Shown here: piece after piece, positions 33,745-44,881 of the stretch | How the letters are laid out: each line of letters begins with the position of its first letter | How positions within the stretch are numbered: the stretch's first letter is position 1 | NCBI GenBank assembly: GCA_949316235.1 | Contig: OX438750.1 | Coordinates: 18,168,865 to 18,232,864, forward strand | Length of the DNA: 64,000 nt | Direction: 5' to 3' | DNA from: Oegoconia quadripuncta | Taxonomy: Eukaryota > Arthropoda > Insecta > Lepidoptera > Autostichidae | Notes under the pieces: model-generated | Database searches by the model: none | What the model saw: only the letters and a program-made list of their open reading frames with translations | Told to the model about the DNA's origin: nothing | Translations under genes and position numbers: made by a program

Positions 33745-35600
33745 CATGCCTTCGATTTTTTTTCCTTTAATTTCTCAGGCATATAGGTTTTCTCTTGCTG
33801 TTTTCCTTCACCGTTTAAGAACAGGCGGATTGATGCAAATTAAGTTATAGTTAGCACATATACATTTGTTGAGTAATTTTACATAAAGATTTTGTTACAA
33901 TAACTGAGTCCAACGCACTTTAAAGTAATATACAACTGTATATTCACATTATAATACAAAATAATTCACATAGAGAGTATAGGTTTCCACAAAAGATCCA
34001 CTGAACATTTTTTGCTGTCTGTAGTTGTCACCGATACCTTGGAAACGTTACATAGGTATTCATGCACACGTAGCAAACAAAGCGGAGAAGTTTTATGAAG
34101 TGCGAAACGTCAACTCAACTGGCCCCTATCAATCATAGTAAAACAACTTCTGGGTATATCGGTGGCATCAACAAACATTAACTCACAAAACATGCAAATT
34201 ATTCACGGCACAATACCGGCCTCTGATACAAACGTATGTAAATCACTTTTTTTGAACTTTAAAATACGTCCTTAAACGACGATACGGTTAAACTTTAAAC
34301 CAAATAATATTCGTGCATTTAACAGTAAGCGAGAAAAAAAAGATTTGTCATGTGTACGCGCATTGAGTTGGTTATCAATTTAAAAGTAGCGTTATCCGCA
34401 TAATGCTGTGTATGGGGCCTGGGGGCTGAAATAAAACATTTCAATTTCGAGATCCGGTTATGGCCCCCGTTTCAAATCTGCATTGTGGATCTGCGGGACC
34501 CCATACACTAGTAGTTTTGGGTACAGTCCCACACAACTGCGTATAACAGTGCTTTAAAATTAATAATAATAGTTGAGCAGTAGCTGAATGCTTTCACATT
34601 GTTTTATATATTCGTGTAAAATTTTCATTGTACTTAACTAGCGGATTTTTTATATGGGACAAAATTTTTAGGTAAAAATTATTAAAGCTTTTATTGAATT
34701 TTATATACTTATTTTAGTAATAATTGTTCGTTATTAAAATTAGCATAATTCACTATATCACGTGACGCGCTACAGAATAGATAAAATACTATTTCTATTG
34801 TTAATGGCCACCGCAAAGCGATTCGATGAGTATAGGTATAACAGATAGAAAATTAAATCGCTGTTCTTTGGTGTACATCACCATTTATGAGGGCAGATAA
34901 TTAAATCTTGTTAATTGGTGCTTTTAAAACCTACTACTTAGGTAAGAAGATAAGTATCTATAAAGAAATCTTCTAATAACCAAGCAATTACAGGCTTATA
35001 GTAACAAGCAAACTAATATATAGACGCTGTAATGATTACACCCTTTAAATTAATTCACCTTTGCACGCGACAGTCCCCGCAGGGTTGCCCCAAAACGCAG
35101 TGTATGCTTGGTTAGCCCCGCTCCCGCCCTGCGAGGCACGGTGCGGCGGCATCGGGCACAAGAAAGGGGTAGTTAGCCGCTATTGTCTCACAACCCTAAC
35201 ACGGTTGCATTGCCACTGCCACTGATAGAACTGCGTAAGTGACAAATTGTTATCACGATGATAATGGAAATTGATATTTTATATTGAATAGTATATTTAT
35301 ACAAAAGCAAGCCTAAATATAGAAACATTATTTTTATATTTAGATTATAATGATGGATAGGATAATAGGCCTAAATTGTTGAAGGTCCAGCAGTGAATCG
35401 AGAGAGGCTGATGACGACGATAATGAATAAATGTATAATATCAATGCAAGTAACTGCATAATGCTTTAACTAACTAAATTCAGTAGTCTCCAACAACTTG
35501 AAATTGTTTCTGGTTAAACATTCCGTTTAGGGAAATTACATTGTACTTTTTAATTTTAATCGTCGAAACTTGGTGTACTTACTTTTTACTGTCAATTTTG
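33745..35600. other. Gene-free stretch
   Basis: No supported gene. Points of note: 'GTGTATGGGG' (34408) and 'CCCCATACAC' (34500) form a spaced inverted repeat; a GC-richer segment at 35060-35180; and an RTE-like 3' tail at 35365-35430 ('GGTCCAGCAGTGAATCG', 'GGCTGATGACGACGATAATG'). Confidence 0.4.
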
Positions 35601-35602
35601 TT

Positions 35603-35764
35603 TTATGCACAACGGGTTGACCTCAATCACACCTGAAGTGAAGTGAAGATGAGGCCGAACGTCGAAGCGTACTGACCCGGAAACCCATATATTTGGAGAA
35701 CTGGCTATCTTATCTCTGACAACCGGAACACAACAATGTTATTAACATTACTGTTTGGCAGCGT
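35603..35764 (-). repeat. SINE-B 3' part, reverse orientation
   Basis: 'TGACCTCAATCACACCTGA' through 'GCTATCTTATCTCTGACAAC' to 'ACTGTTTGGCAGCG': the reversed body of SINE-B, with no head. Confidence 0.8.
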
Positions 35765-37138
35765 ATTTTTTTTTTATTTATTTATTTATCATTTATTGCA
35801 CACAAGAAAAAAAGACATATTCAGATAAATTAATATTTTATTTCTGAACTGTTGTGTATTATTAGTTTTTACTGGAAATAAACATCTTCTATTCCATTCT
35901 AGTTAATACATAGCTAATAAAAAAAGTAAGTTATTCTGTTATGCGATATATAAAATAATTAACTGGTATCATCTTAAAATCAACTCAACCATAACAGAAA
36001 TAAAAATATATTTATTCAGTTTCGACATAAAAAATATATTTTTGTTGTGTATTATCAAATTTCATTCGAAATCCGGCCAGCTGTATAGGCGTGAAGGGGT
36101 AACACATACATACATAGATACACACAAACTTTCGCATTTACAATATTAGTTGGGATTTAGTTTGATAGGAATCACCCCGTAAAATTTTGTCAGCTATAAA
36201 TCGAATGAAAAAAAGAAAAAGAGAAAGAACAACTTTTATTCGACTTACAAGAAATAAGTGTTTAAATAAAAAAAAGATAGAATAATGCAATCCAAAACTA
36301 ATATAGGGCCCAGCTCAAGAGATTTGCTCGCGGTTTGAACATTTTAGGTACTCACTATACTAATAATTTAATTTTCATTTCTAGATTTCATCACCTAATC
36401 TAAATCTAAAATAATGCGTATATAGTGGAATTTAATTTCCACTGAGAATTCTTTTAGAAAACTTTCCAAATATCGCAAGAAAGTCTTCATTATCATTTGC
36501 ATTCATCATCTGTGATTAAAGTCAAACGCTAGTCTTCATTGTATATAGGAACGGAGAAGTATCAAATTTTATTATAATAACGAGGTCACCTTGGGTTCCT
36601 ACTTGAGTCGACCCCTGTCATCTTCGAACTTTTAACGCTTCTAATGTTAGTTGTTCTTTGTTGTCGAGGTACTGACCAAACATTCGCAGTAAACGTTTTA
36701 ACACAATTGAGAGAAGAAGGAAAACTAACTTACGGGAACTCCTTTATAGTTCAAAAGTGTGAAAAATATTAATGCACCTCAGATTATGTGAAATATTGTA
36801 ATGTAAGATGTATGGAGTATGTAAGATTATGTAATAGACTATAGGTTAATAAGATTATTTGTAATATTTTAAGAGCAAATATTATGCAACTGTTGTCTCA
36901 GAAAAAAAAATTTATTTATTTATTTATTTATTTATATCACAAGCATCTCGGTATTCCACAAATCCTACAATTGTTTAAGATTCTAAGTCTATGGCCCGTA
37001 TTAACTCCATCGCTATTTCATCACAACTGAGGATCTCACTAAACTAACCTTAAACTACTATTTACAATGTATTAATAACAGGATAAATAACACCTGTTTC
37101 TATTGGAAAAACACCGAAAGTGTCTTCACGAAAAATTA
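35765..37138. other. AT-rich gene-free stretch
   Basis: Contains a (TTTA)n run at 35770-35790 and another at 36910-36936, plus a Helitron-type 5' end on the minus strand at about 36085-36150 ('AACTTTCGCATTTACAATAT'). No coding feature. Confidence 0.45.
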
Positions 37139-37292
37139 CTTAGGCCCGTATTAATAAATCGTTCTTGAGATTGAGATCGCGTCTCAGTCTCAGGACCATT
37201 TTTTCTGATCGTGTTTTAATATGCAACAGATTCTCAAGAGTCAACTTGTGGCCATGTCAATCTTGAGAAGGGTTTATTAATACGGGCCTAAG
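37139..37292. mobile_element. Short MITE with ~20-bp terminal inverted repeats
   Basis: Ends are CTTAGGCCCGTATTAATAAA and its reverse complement, enclosing 154 bp with a further inverted part inside (TTCTTGAGATTGAGA / TCAATCTTGAGAA). A partial end (GGCCCGTATTAA) also occurs at 36991. Non-coding; superfamily not determined. Confidence 0.7.
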
Positions 37293-37737
37293 GTTAGATT
37301 GTGGCCATCCAATCAGTCCATAAGAATAAACTTATAGATCAGTAACTCCAGATACTCTGTTTTCGCTGTGAGGACAAGCTCCCCACAAAGACGTGGTACA
37401 CGGGAAACACTTAGTTCTGTTGACACTACACTTTACACTGATTCTACTCGAGAATCACCTGAATGGGACACTTATTGAAGTAATTGTCGCTTTCAATTCT
37501 TTGACAGTATTTTCAAACGATTACAAAAAAAAACTGATAGGTTTGTACAAACCATTATCTCATAAGCTACGACGTGTGGTCTTTCAAAAGATTCATGAAT
37601 AGAGCTTTGAAAAGTTGACAACTCATCCGCTGCTCTCTTATTGGTATTGGAAATATTTATGGAGGGTGATGACTTCTTATCAGGGAAGTCAACTTGTTTG
37701 TTAATGTTTGTGGTAGATAAATTATATACATACATGA

Positions 37738-37965
37738 AGTCAAGCCTGTTTCCCGTAAGGGTAGGCAGAGTCCACCGACTTCCACTTGCTATGATCCTGA
37801 CACACCTCTTTTGCTTCATTAACTCTCATAATATTGTTCATACATGCTCGTCAGTTTGGGGTACTTTTTTAAGACGTCCCCGATTTTTCGCCGCGGTTTT
37901 TTTTATGACTGATTGGATTCGCGTTTGACCACAATCTCACCTGATGGAAAGTGAAAGCTGTCTTC
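37738..37965 (-). repeat. Dispersed repeat piece plus LINE 3' end, reverse
   Basis: Bases 37738-37835 share 'CACGCCTGTT', 'GACTTCCACTTGCTA(T/C)GATC' and 'CTTTTGCTTCATT(A/C)AC' with 62085-62185. Bases 37905-37965 are the reverse of the LINE end at 14757-14893 ('TTTGACCACAATCTCACC'). Confidence 0.55.
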
Positions 37966-38224
37966 TCCTACCACCACTATCATCCATATATTCATATATG
38001 ATTCTTGATGATGTCTTCTCTTTCATTAGTCTTCTGTCTTTCTTCCTCTCTACATGTCCATTTAGACGGTTTCATCTCTGTCATGACGATGTCGTCTTGT
38101 ATCACTCTGCTTAGTCCCCCAATTACACTATTCCTGATTTTATTTTTCAAAGTCATATTTCAGTCATATTCAGATTTTACTTCTCAATGATCTCATTTCC
38201 ACTGTATTAATTCTACTTTAATTC

Positions 38225-38520
38225 ATCTTCTCCCAGCCCAGCACCCCGCTTCCCGCTATGAACAGCCAGAAGATCTTTATTCTACACATTCAGGCTCCCC
38301 ATAAAGGCAAGCAGTGCTCCATTCTCCTGATTTCCGGCATTCACTCTTGTTTCGATGTCCTTCTCACACTTTTCATCCCTAGTAAACTGTGAACCCAAAT
38401 ACACAAACTCACGTAATTGCTCCACTTCTTCTCCATCTATCAAAATACTGCAATCCGTCATCCATACACCTCTCTCAAATCCGTCATCCATACACCTCTC
38501 TCAAATATCATAACTTTCGT
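38225..38520 (-). pseudogene. RTE-type LINE, RT thumb-region remnant
   Basis: Minus-strand frame 38491-38282 gives 'ILIDGEEVEQLREFVYLGSQ', 'DIETRVNAGNQENGALLAFM', the region after the RT active site of RTE elements ('EFVYLG' landmark). A 26-bp direct duplication (CAAATCCGTCATCCATACAC..., 38452 and 38478) is present within the fragment. The rest of the element is absent. Confidence 0.85.
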
Positions 38521-38599
38521 TTTACTCGCATTAACTTTCATCACTTTTTGTTGTTTTGTCTACGTATCAATAAATGATGTTAAAAAACCACAGCAATAA

Positions 38600-40185
38600 G
38601 GGTTTTTCATATAGTTTTGTAAGTATTTGAAATGCGGTTTTGCAACTTTCTTTGATAATGCCAATGTTATATTTTCTCACATTCATTTTGCATCCTTGAA
38701 AAATACATTTCGTAACTCCACATAAATTGATCCTTTTATAAATTGCAACTGTAATACAGAAAGCAACAAAGTTTAATGTGAAACAGTAGCGAATGTAATG
38801 AATGGACGCCACCGTATTATAACCGGACTGCGAATCTAGTTTGGTAGGGGAGTGCGGCAAGTTCGGTGAGCCTTCATGGCCAGACGCTCACCGCACTTCG
38901 GCGTGTACTATTCCCATCCAAACTAAAACTGAAACATCACAAAACTAACGAAATATCGCTTCAAATTGCAACCTTAAACTCATAAAAGTTAGAGTCAACT
39001 TTAGGTCATTACATCGCAAGGCTAATATCACTTTTTGGTATCACGTAATATGCCAGATCGCTATAACGTGTTCTTTGTCGCTTTGGCCACGTCCCTCTCA
39101 CACAATGGCATACTTATTAGGGATTTAGTCCAGATATTAGTTGGGGAACGTCATTGTTTGGATTTTAATAGAATTCTGCTGCGCCCCAGGCGGTTGGGTA
39201 TACTATGGGTGTTGTTTGGAGTCGCAGTCGTAAGTTACACATGGCGTTGGCGCATGCGTACGTACTCACATGTTAAGCTTCTACTATTTTGTAAAATCAC
39301 AAAAATGTGGAATAATATTGAATAACAATTAAAATTGTTCATTAATAGAATGGAAGCATTGGGTCGATTATTCCATCATTGTAACATACCTAAAGTATAT
39401 TTAATATGGGTCATTTTATCCAGTTGTATCAATATAATGTTTTCATGCGTATCATTTAGTTTCTCTCTCAAATAAGTCTCTCCCGTGGCGCGATTTGCAT
39501 CGCGTTCCATAGGAAAATTTGCTTTAATCGACACGTTGAGCAGGCAGAGCGGCGATTGTAATTTTTTGGGAGCTGCGCACCGATGACGCTGCTAACCGTC
39601 GCTGATGTATACTTACTGTGTATCCATACTGTATATATTTACGATCATTTAGTCACCTTTTACGACGCCTACGGAAAGAGACTGTTTGAACCTATTCTAA
39701 TCTGGCTTAGAATTGAACTTAACGATGTCATAAGTAATTAAACTTAAAATGTAGAGCACCTTATAGCAAGTATATTACTTCAAGTGCATCATGATATTTT
39801 TATGGAATTAACCGAGTAAATGGCTCCAGTGAAAACTGATCACTGCCATCTCGGCGTGCGTTTTGATAGTTGTCTGTAATCGAAAATGTAGCTAAATATT
39901 TGGATTTAGAAATTGTTAGTGCGAGAAAGTTTGTCAGATAATTTATAGTTGGATGCACAGAGGATACAGGATGATGCACAAAGATGCGCCCCCGGCTCTG
40001 GTACCGGGTTCGATCGATGCCCCTCGATCGCGCCCCTTATTGAAAATTATAACAATGGCACACCGCGCGCTCTCCGCCGCCCTCTTAACACTCACTGATT
40101 TCGGTAATACAGAGTGGATATGACTAGAACATTATATTTATTTTGGTATGGATATCAACTAACTGATAATTCATGGAAAAGTGTA
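38600..40185. other. Gene-free stretch
   Basis: No supported gene. Bases 39480-39620 and 39975-40090 are GC-richer single-copy-looking islands. The frame at 39035-39325 has no recognised motif. Confidence 0.4.
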
Positions 40186-40189
40186 TTAT

Positions 40190-40735
40190 TATTTAGATTC
40201 CAGTGATGACTTATGGCACTGAAACATGGTCTTTCACTGTGGCCCTCATAAGAAAGCCTAAGGTCACGCAACGCGCTGTGCAAAGGGCAAAGACCACATT
40301 CGAGATCATATTAGGAATGAGGAAATTTATGTAGAAGACCGGAAGCCTTCAACATAGCCCAGCGGATTAGTGAAGTGGCAGTGGGCATGTCACGTAGCAC
40401 GATGAACTGCCCTTAGATTACGTAACTTCATCGGTATCGTTATCGATCACGTTATCCAATGGAAACCGTGAAATTGCCGAGCGAGCGGTGAGCCAACCAA
40501 TCATATGTCAGAACGTAACCGATGACGATAACGATGAAATTATGTAATAGAACCCCTGATTGCCGATGAGTCATTAAGTTTTGGAGTGGAGACCACGCAC
40601 CGGCAAATGCAGCGTAGGATGTCCATAAGGTGGACGGACGACCTGGAGAAGGTCACGCGAAGTCGCAAAATGAGGCAGCGTCCAATCGTCGCTCTGGATA
40701 TCTATTTGGGAGGCTTATGTTCAGTAGTGCATGTC
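40190..40735 (+). pseudogene. RTE-type LINE 3' remnant, interrupted by a MITE
   Basis: Forward translation gives 'VMTYGTETWSFTV', 'RAVQRAKTTFEIILGMR', 'VKWQWACHVAR', then, after an inserted 130-bp MITE, 'WRPRTGKCS', 'RWTDDLEKVT' and an RTE tail ('GAGGCTTATGTTCAGTAGTG', 'GCTGATATGAT'). These are the classic C-terminal landmarks of a lepidopteran RTE subfamily, with frame shifts. Confidence 0.8.
40418..40547. mobile_element. 130-bp MITE nested in the RTE remnant
   Basis: Terminal inverted repeats of about 28 bp with few mismatches: left TTACGTAACTTCATCGGTAT..., right end ...CGATGAAATTATGTAA. It is flanked by TAGA on both sides (40414-40417 and 40548-40551), a plausible 4-bp target duplication. 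Non-coding. It splits the RTE coding remnant. Confidence 0.75.
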
Positions 40736-41149
40736 ATGTGGCTGATATGATAAGTAAATATGTTACAAAATAATTAATGCTTTAAACTTTTTTTTATACG
40801 TATAAATACTTACATAATGCCTACTTACATACATCTATAAGGGGAAGAGTAGTTCATCCACATGTTAATTGATATCATTTGACATGACTAAAATTTCTCA
40901 TTTATTACAAAGGGACATACGACATTTAAACTTTAGGTATTTTTGAATTTAGGTATACTTTCAATGTCAATTAGGGACCTTTAACAATGGAAAATAGAGA
41001 ATAAAGGATTCAAATACATTACTCAATTATCTCCAAAATTGCATTTACTTGTAGAGTTCAAAGATCAAAATATCGCAAAACGAAAACAGTATAGTATTGA
41101 CTAATTTCTTTTTTTACTTGAAAATCTATTTAAAAAACGACGACATATC

Positions 41150-41525
41150 CATACATAGCGGCAACGCATGTGGATGTGTTAATATATCGGTCGAATCAGC
41201 CTCCGAACGCAGAGGGCGGAGGGCAGAGGTCGGGATGCAGGGATTATAATGAGGCGCAGCCCCACTAAGTATTTTCGACATGCGTCGCCGTCACCCGACA
41301 AACATCCAGGGGTTAACGAGTGCAGATCGCAAATTACTATTGTTACCGGCTGCGTGTATGGCGAGTTTTAAATAGTTGTGAGTTATCTGTCGGATAATAT
41401 TGGTGAAACAGCAGGAGCTGGCGACTTGATAACACTGACTGTCAGCTGGAGTAATGTTTGATACAAGATTGGTCATACCATAAGTTGCCACACGGGCCGT
41501 TTTATGGCCATTTTATGGTCGATAT
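41150..41525. other. GC-richer flank of the Harbinger insertion
   Basis: Single-copy-looking sequence with a GC-rich part at 41180-41300. The 66-codon minus frame has no motif. The segment 'GGCCGTTTTATGGCCATTTT' lies just outside the transposon end. Confidence 0.35.
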
Positions 41526-41532
41526 TGAGGAG

Positions 41533-41558
41533 AAGGTCATAGCCCACTTACACGACTC
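41533..41558 (+). repeat. Harbinger left terminal inverted repeat
   Basis: 26 bp, an exact reverse complement of 44882-44907. Weaker similarity continues inward (CTCCCACCC at 41571-41580 versus 44870-44880). Confidence 0.95.
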
Positions 41559-41604
41559 TGCTCCATCACCGCTCCCACCCAACACCGCCCTAAACTAAGA
41601 CGAC

Positions 41605-41690
41605 TGCTTGCAGTCCACGCGGTGACAGCTAGCAGGCACCCAGCAGTCCACGCGGTGACAGCAAGCAGACGGCCAGCTGTCCACCCGCCG
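41605..41690. promoter_or_regulatory. Subterminal direct repeats upstream of the transposase
   Basis: 'GCAGTCCACGCGGTGACAGC' occurs at about 41611 and again at 41641, followed by variants (GCCAGCTGTCCACCCG), in a GC-rich leader between the left terminal repeat and the transposase start. The right leader has related CGGTGAC and GCGGACACCGCG words (44640-44710). These are candidate binding sites for the MADF protein or promoter elements (inference). Confidence 0.45.
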
Positions 41691-41760
41691 ACCGTTCTCG
41701 CTTTTCGCGATAAACACAGTTCGCGATCGGTTTCCATTGAAGCAACTCGTATTTTTTACT

Positions 41761-42068
41761 ATGTTCCGATTCACAACGCGCGAGCTAGCAATTATTGCTA
41801 TTGCACTTGACGATGAAGAGAGAAGCGCAAGAAATAACAGACGAAGATTTTGGGTGCATAAAATGCTGAAAGCAAGACATGCAGAAGGAGAATTTTGGCA
41901 GATCCAGAGACACCTATTAGATGACGAAGAAAAATTCTACATTTACTTTCATATGGATCGGTACTTATTTGACTACATATTATCATTTATTGAAAAAGAC
42001 ATAACAAAGAAGAATACGAAATTCAGACAAGCAATAACACCAATAGAAAAAATTGCCGTCACGTTAAG
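41761..42068 (+). CDS. Harbinger transposase, exon 1
   Basis: Exon 1 encodes the first 102 residues plus two bases of a split codon. The first in-frame ATG is 41761 (MFRFTTREL). It contains the N-terminal helical part seen ahead of the nuclease in HARBI1-like proteins, ending 'ITPIEKIAVTLR', the usual 'S.EE+LA.TLR' landmark. The exon ends AAG before a consensus donor GTAAGT at 42069. The split AG joins with A at 43208 to give Arg, then Tyr-Met-Ile-Thr-Gly, exactly the family's next segment ('LRFLATG' type). Spliced with exon 2 it gives 404 residues, a normal length for the family. Confidence 0.88.
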
Positions 42069-42107
42069 GTAAGTGAAAAAGAAACTGTTCTTGTAAATTA
42101 GTACATA

Positions 42108-42158
42108 TTTATTTAAAAAAAAATAATAGTTACAATCGGTCTCTAATTTCCATTTATT
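42108..42158 (-). terminator. Candidate poly(A) signals of the MADF gene
   Basis: AATAAA on the minus strand at 42113-42108 and 42158-42153, 50-100 bp beyond the stop codon at 42210-42208. Both lie inside the transposase intron. Confidence 0.5.
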
Positions 42159-42207
42159 GCTTACAATTTAACTCAAAATTAATAAAGAAACAGTATTCTA
42201 GCACATA

Positions 42208-43115
42208 TTAATCCGAATCATTATTCTGTGTAGCATTAGGCAATTCACTGTTCAATATCGGTTCTTCTAAAACTGGAGGATTATTGCCTGAAAGCTCTGC
42301 ATTGGGGGTATTAAAGTCGGAAGGGCCTGCATTATGTAGGTTATAATCCGAAGATCTTATATTGTGGGTGTTATAACCCGAAAGTCCTGCATTGCGGGTA
42401 TTATAGCCGGAAGGGCCTGCATTATGTAGGTTATAATCCGAAGATCTTATATTGTGGGTGTTATAACCCGAAGGTCCTGAATTGTGGGTGTTATAAGCCG
42501 AAGGACTATCAATATCAGTATTGTGTCGTGAAGAACCAGCATAGAAATTTGTTTGTTCTTGGATTTCTTGTAATTCAAATTCAGACACCATGTTGAATAT
42601 TCTAGACTTCAGAACAGATTGGCTGTAACGATTTAATTTTTTTACTGTTGTTGCAATGCTCGAAAAAAATTTGTCAATCTCGTCTTCCTTATTTGTCTCA
42701 TTTTCTTTAAGTAAATATTGTAAAAGTTGAGCTGATGCTGTGGTACATTCTTGGGTCCCTTTGAATCGCTTTCTTTTAGGTATCTTCGGAAACAAAGGAG
42801 AATTTGCTGACGTATTTGTTGAAGAAGATTCTGGTCGGTTGGTGATATTAAGTTCTGGGTCATTCAATGTGGAAGAATCATCGTGATTTGACAACAGTTC
42901 GTCAAAATCAAAATTTTCGTCAACTTCACTGTTATCTTCCGTTAATGATGAAATTGTTTTTCTTTGTTTCATATGCGGCAACAAAAAAGACATCTCTTCT
43001 TCAAATTGCCATTTTTTTGCCGAGGTAGCAGCCTGACCACTTTTTGTGCGTTTCTTAACAACTGCCCTTCTATAGCTTTCTCTTAAGTTTGCCCAGGTTT
43101 TCTTGCAATCTGATT
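42208..43115 (-). CDS. MADF-BESS protein of Harbinger, exon 2
   Basis: Starts at an acceptor (CTTTTTCAG, ending at 43116) and first completes the MADF domain: 'SDCKKTWANLRESYRRAVVK', 'SGQAATSAKKWQFEEEMSFL'. The conserved C-x-x-x-W and final W...FL.P signature is visible. A middle acidic and Ser-rich region follows, with a basic patch 'PKRKRFKG' that may serve as nuclear localisation. A BESS-like motif ('DEIDKFFSSIATTVKKL', 'SRIFNMVSEFELQEIQ') comes next, then about eight 10-residue repeats of GPSGYNTHNI type (42270-42520). MADF binds DNA and BESS mediates protein contacts in the known family. This protein is therefore the likely end-binding, nuclear-import partner of the transposase. The frame is intact. 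Confidence 0.85.
42270..42520 (-). repeat. 30-bp in-frame coding repeats (10-aa units)
   Basis: Tandem 30-bp units encode xxSxYNxHNx. A higher-order period of 90 bp is visible ('AAGGGCCTGC' at 42321 and 42411). They form the C-terminal tail of the MADF-BESS protein. Low complexity and strong similarity between units suggest recent expansion. Confidence 0.85.
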
Positions 43116-43207
43116 CTGAAAAAGAAAAAATTCGAAGTGAAGAGGTCTGTGTGCTAAGGTGTGTTTATTTTTGCTTAGAAATATTAATAGAGAAAGTTTT
43201 GTTTCAG

Positions 43208-44114
43208 ATACATGATCACGGGATGTTCAGCAAGGACGTTGAGTTCAAGCTTTAGATTAGGCGAATCAACAATCCGATCAATTATACAAGAAGTATGTAA
43301 CGCAATCATAAACAAATTAATGGGAATTTTCATTCCAACACCAAGTGAAGAGCGGTGGAAAAGTATAGCTCAAGGATTTCAAGACAGATGGAATTTTCCA
43401 AATTGCATCGGCGCTATAGATGGGAAGCATGTCAACATCATAGCACCTGCTAATAGTGGTTCGCTGTATTTTAATTATAAAAAGCACTTTTCTGTTGTCC
43501 TAATGGCTGTGGTTGATGATAAATATAGATTTATAATAGTTGATATAGGTGCTTTTGGTAGAAACAGTGACGGTGGAATATTTGCATCTTCGAAATTAGC
43601 GAGACGTCTAGAAAGTAATTCATTACATATTCCAAACGATAAACCACTACCTGGAAGTAACAGAGATATACCACATGTTTTCATAGGAGATGAGGCGTTT
43701 CCTCTAATGAAAAATTTAATGAGACCATACCCTCGTTGTCGTGGCTTATCTGAAGCACAAACTATTTTCAATGAACGTTTATCACGAGCACGCAAAGTTG
43801 TGGAAGATGCATTTGGAATATTGTACCAGAAATTTGGCATTTATAACAAAAGTATTAATGTGAACCCGATACACGTTGACACATTGATACTAGCGACATG
43901 TATTTTACATAATATTATGCGAAGTTATGAAATAGAGTATCTAAATCAACATGAGATACAGCAACCAATACATCACAACGAGAATGGTTTCCTGCAACCT
44001 ATACTAGAAAACGGAATGAACAGTGCAGAAAATGCTTTTAATATTCGAGACTTGTTTTCAGCTTACTTTCAATCTCCTGAAGGTCAAGTTTCATGGCTGC
44101 ATCAAAATATTTAA
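43208..44114 (+). CDS. Harbinger DDE transposase, exon 2
   Basis: The bulk of the nuclease (DDE_Tnp_4-like). Visible landmarks: 'FRLGESTIRSIIQEV' (helix-turn-helix-like), 'WNFPNCIGAIDGKHVNI' (first catalytic Asp), 'YFNYKKHFSVVLMAVVDDKY', 'DIGAFGRNSDGGIF' (second Asp), 'GDEAFPLMKNLMRPYPR', 'FNERLSRARKVVEDAFGIL' (catalytic Glu) and 'ILATCILHNIM'. All three acidic residues are in place and there is no internal stop. It cuts and joins DNA at the terminal repeats. The entire exon lies inside the intron of the minus-strand MADF gene. An AATAAA follows at 44178-44183. Confidence 0.93.
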
Positions 44115-44177
44115 TAACGAGGAAAAAACCAAGAGCAATATTAACCTTCATTTTAAAAATATATTTTGTTTTATGAA

Positions 44178-44183
44178 AATAAA
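44178..44183 (+). terminator. Transposase poly(A) signal
   Basis: AATAAA 64 bp past the transposase stop codon. Confidence 0.6.
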
Positions 44184-44420
44184 TATCTTACAGACTACAA
44201 CAAAAGTTATTATTTCAACATTTACTTTAGTTTTATCAATTCTTCTCGAGTTATAAGCGGACAGACGGACAGAGAGAGACAGACAGATAAGTATTTCGAA
44301 ATCAAAGATTTCGGTATCATAATTTTAAGGTTATGGAGTGAAAATAAACCAACCAACCATAAACAAATACAATTACCACGTTTTTAATATAGTATAGATT
44401 GTACGTAGATAGGTACATAC

Positions 44421-44553
44421 CTGTTGCAGACAACGTTCTAGCAATAGATTTCCATGTTTGATCCCTTTTGACGGAATCTGCGTATTTTGCGTCACTGGCA
44501 TCATACAGATAGGGGTATCTTCGCACTTCTTCTATAAGTTTTTCTTTGTTCAT
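44421..44553 (-). CDS. MADF-BESS protein of Harbinger, exon 1
   Basis: Starts at ATG 44553 (MNKEKLIEEVRRYPYLYD) and encodes 44 residues plus one base: the first half of a MADF domain ('LIEEVRRYPYLYD' and 'TWKSIARTLSAT', the usual L-I..V...P.LYD and W..IA..L landmarks). The single G at 44421 joins AA at 43115 to give Glu, continuing 'SDCKKTW'. The joined gene encodes 346 residues. An in-frame upstream TTG extension exists, but the ATG fits the domain start. Confidence 0.85.
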
Positions 44554-44881
44554 AATGGATACGTTCAGTACCTGCGAAAACAATTGAAAAGAGATCGAGC
44601 GTGCGGTTTGCTTGGTAAATACTGACCGACTGAGCGGTGACGGCGGGCACCGGGCAGCGCGGGCGCCGGGCGGCGACTGCTAGCAGTAAGCGCGCGGACA
44701 CCGCGCTGACCGCTCGTTTACAACGTGTGGCCAGCGAGGCCTCAACTATCGAGCAGTCTGACGGCGGTAAGCTCGCCGACAGCGAGCCTTCTGCTAATTT
44801 ATGATGCCAATAAAAAATATATCTAAAGAGCAATATTTAAAGCCCATATTTGAATTATATTCTTTTTGCCGGGTGGGAGGC
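44554..44881. promoter_or_regulatory. Right GC-rich leader of Harbinger
   Basis: GC-rich sequence between the MADF start and the right terminal repeat, with CGGTGAC, GGCGACTGC and GCGGACACCGCG words similar to the left leader. It is the probable promoter of the minus-strand gene. The 110-codon minus frame overlapping it is not supported as coding. Confidence 0.4.

Larger units (their letters stand above)
42069..43207 (+). other. Transposase intron (1,139 bp) holding the antisense gene's exon 2
   Basis: Donor AAG/GTAAGT at 42068/42069 and acceptor TTTTGTTTCAG ending at 43207, with a pyrimidine-rich tract. The whole of exon 2 of the minus-strand MADF gene (42208-43115) lies inside. Confidence 0.8.
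43116..44420 (-). other. MADF-gene intron (1,305 bp) holding transposase exon 2
   Basis: Minus-strand donor ACAG/GTATGT (44421/44420) and acceptor TTTTTCAG (ending 43116). The plus-strand transposase exon 2 (43208-44114) is completely contained. Only 92 bp separate the two second exons. Confidence 0.8.

Noticed and set aside
37393..37928. Several 69-108 codon frames on both strands
   Set aside because: They overlie dispersed repeats shared with 62085-62185 and AT-rich DNA; no coding motif.
43475..43840. Minus-strand 121-codon frame inside transposase exon 2
   Set aside because: Antisense shadow of the DDE transposase; the genuine minus-strand gene uses other exons.
44501..44833. 110-codon minus-strand frame at the right end of the Harbinger element
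   Set aside because: Lies in the GC-rich leader in a different frame from the MADF exon, with no motif; probably non-coding.
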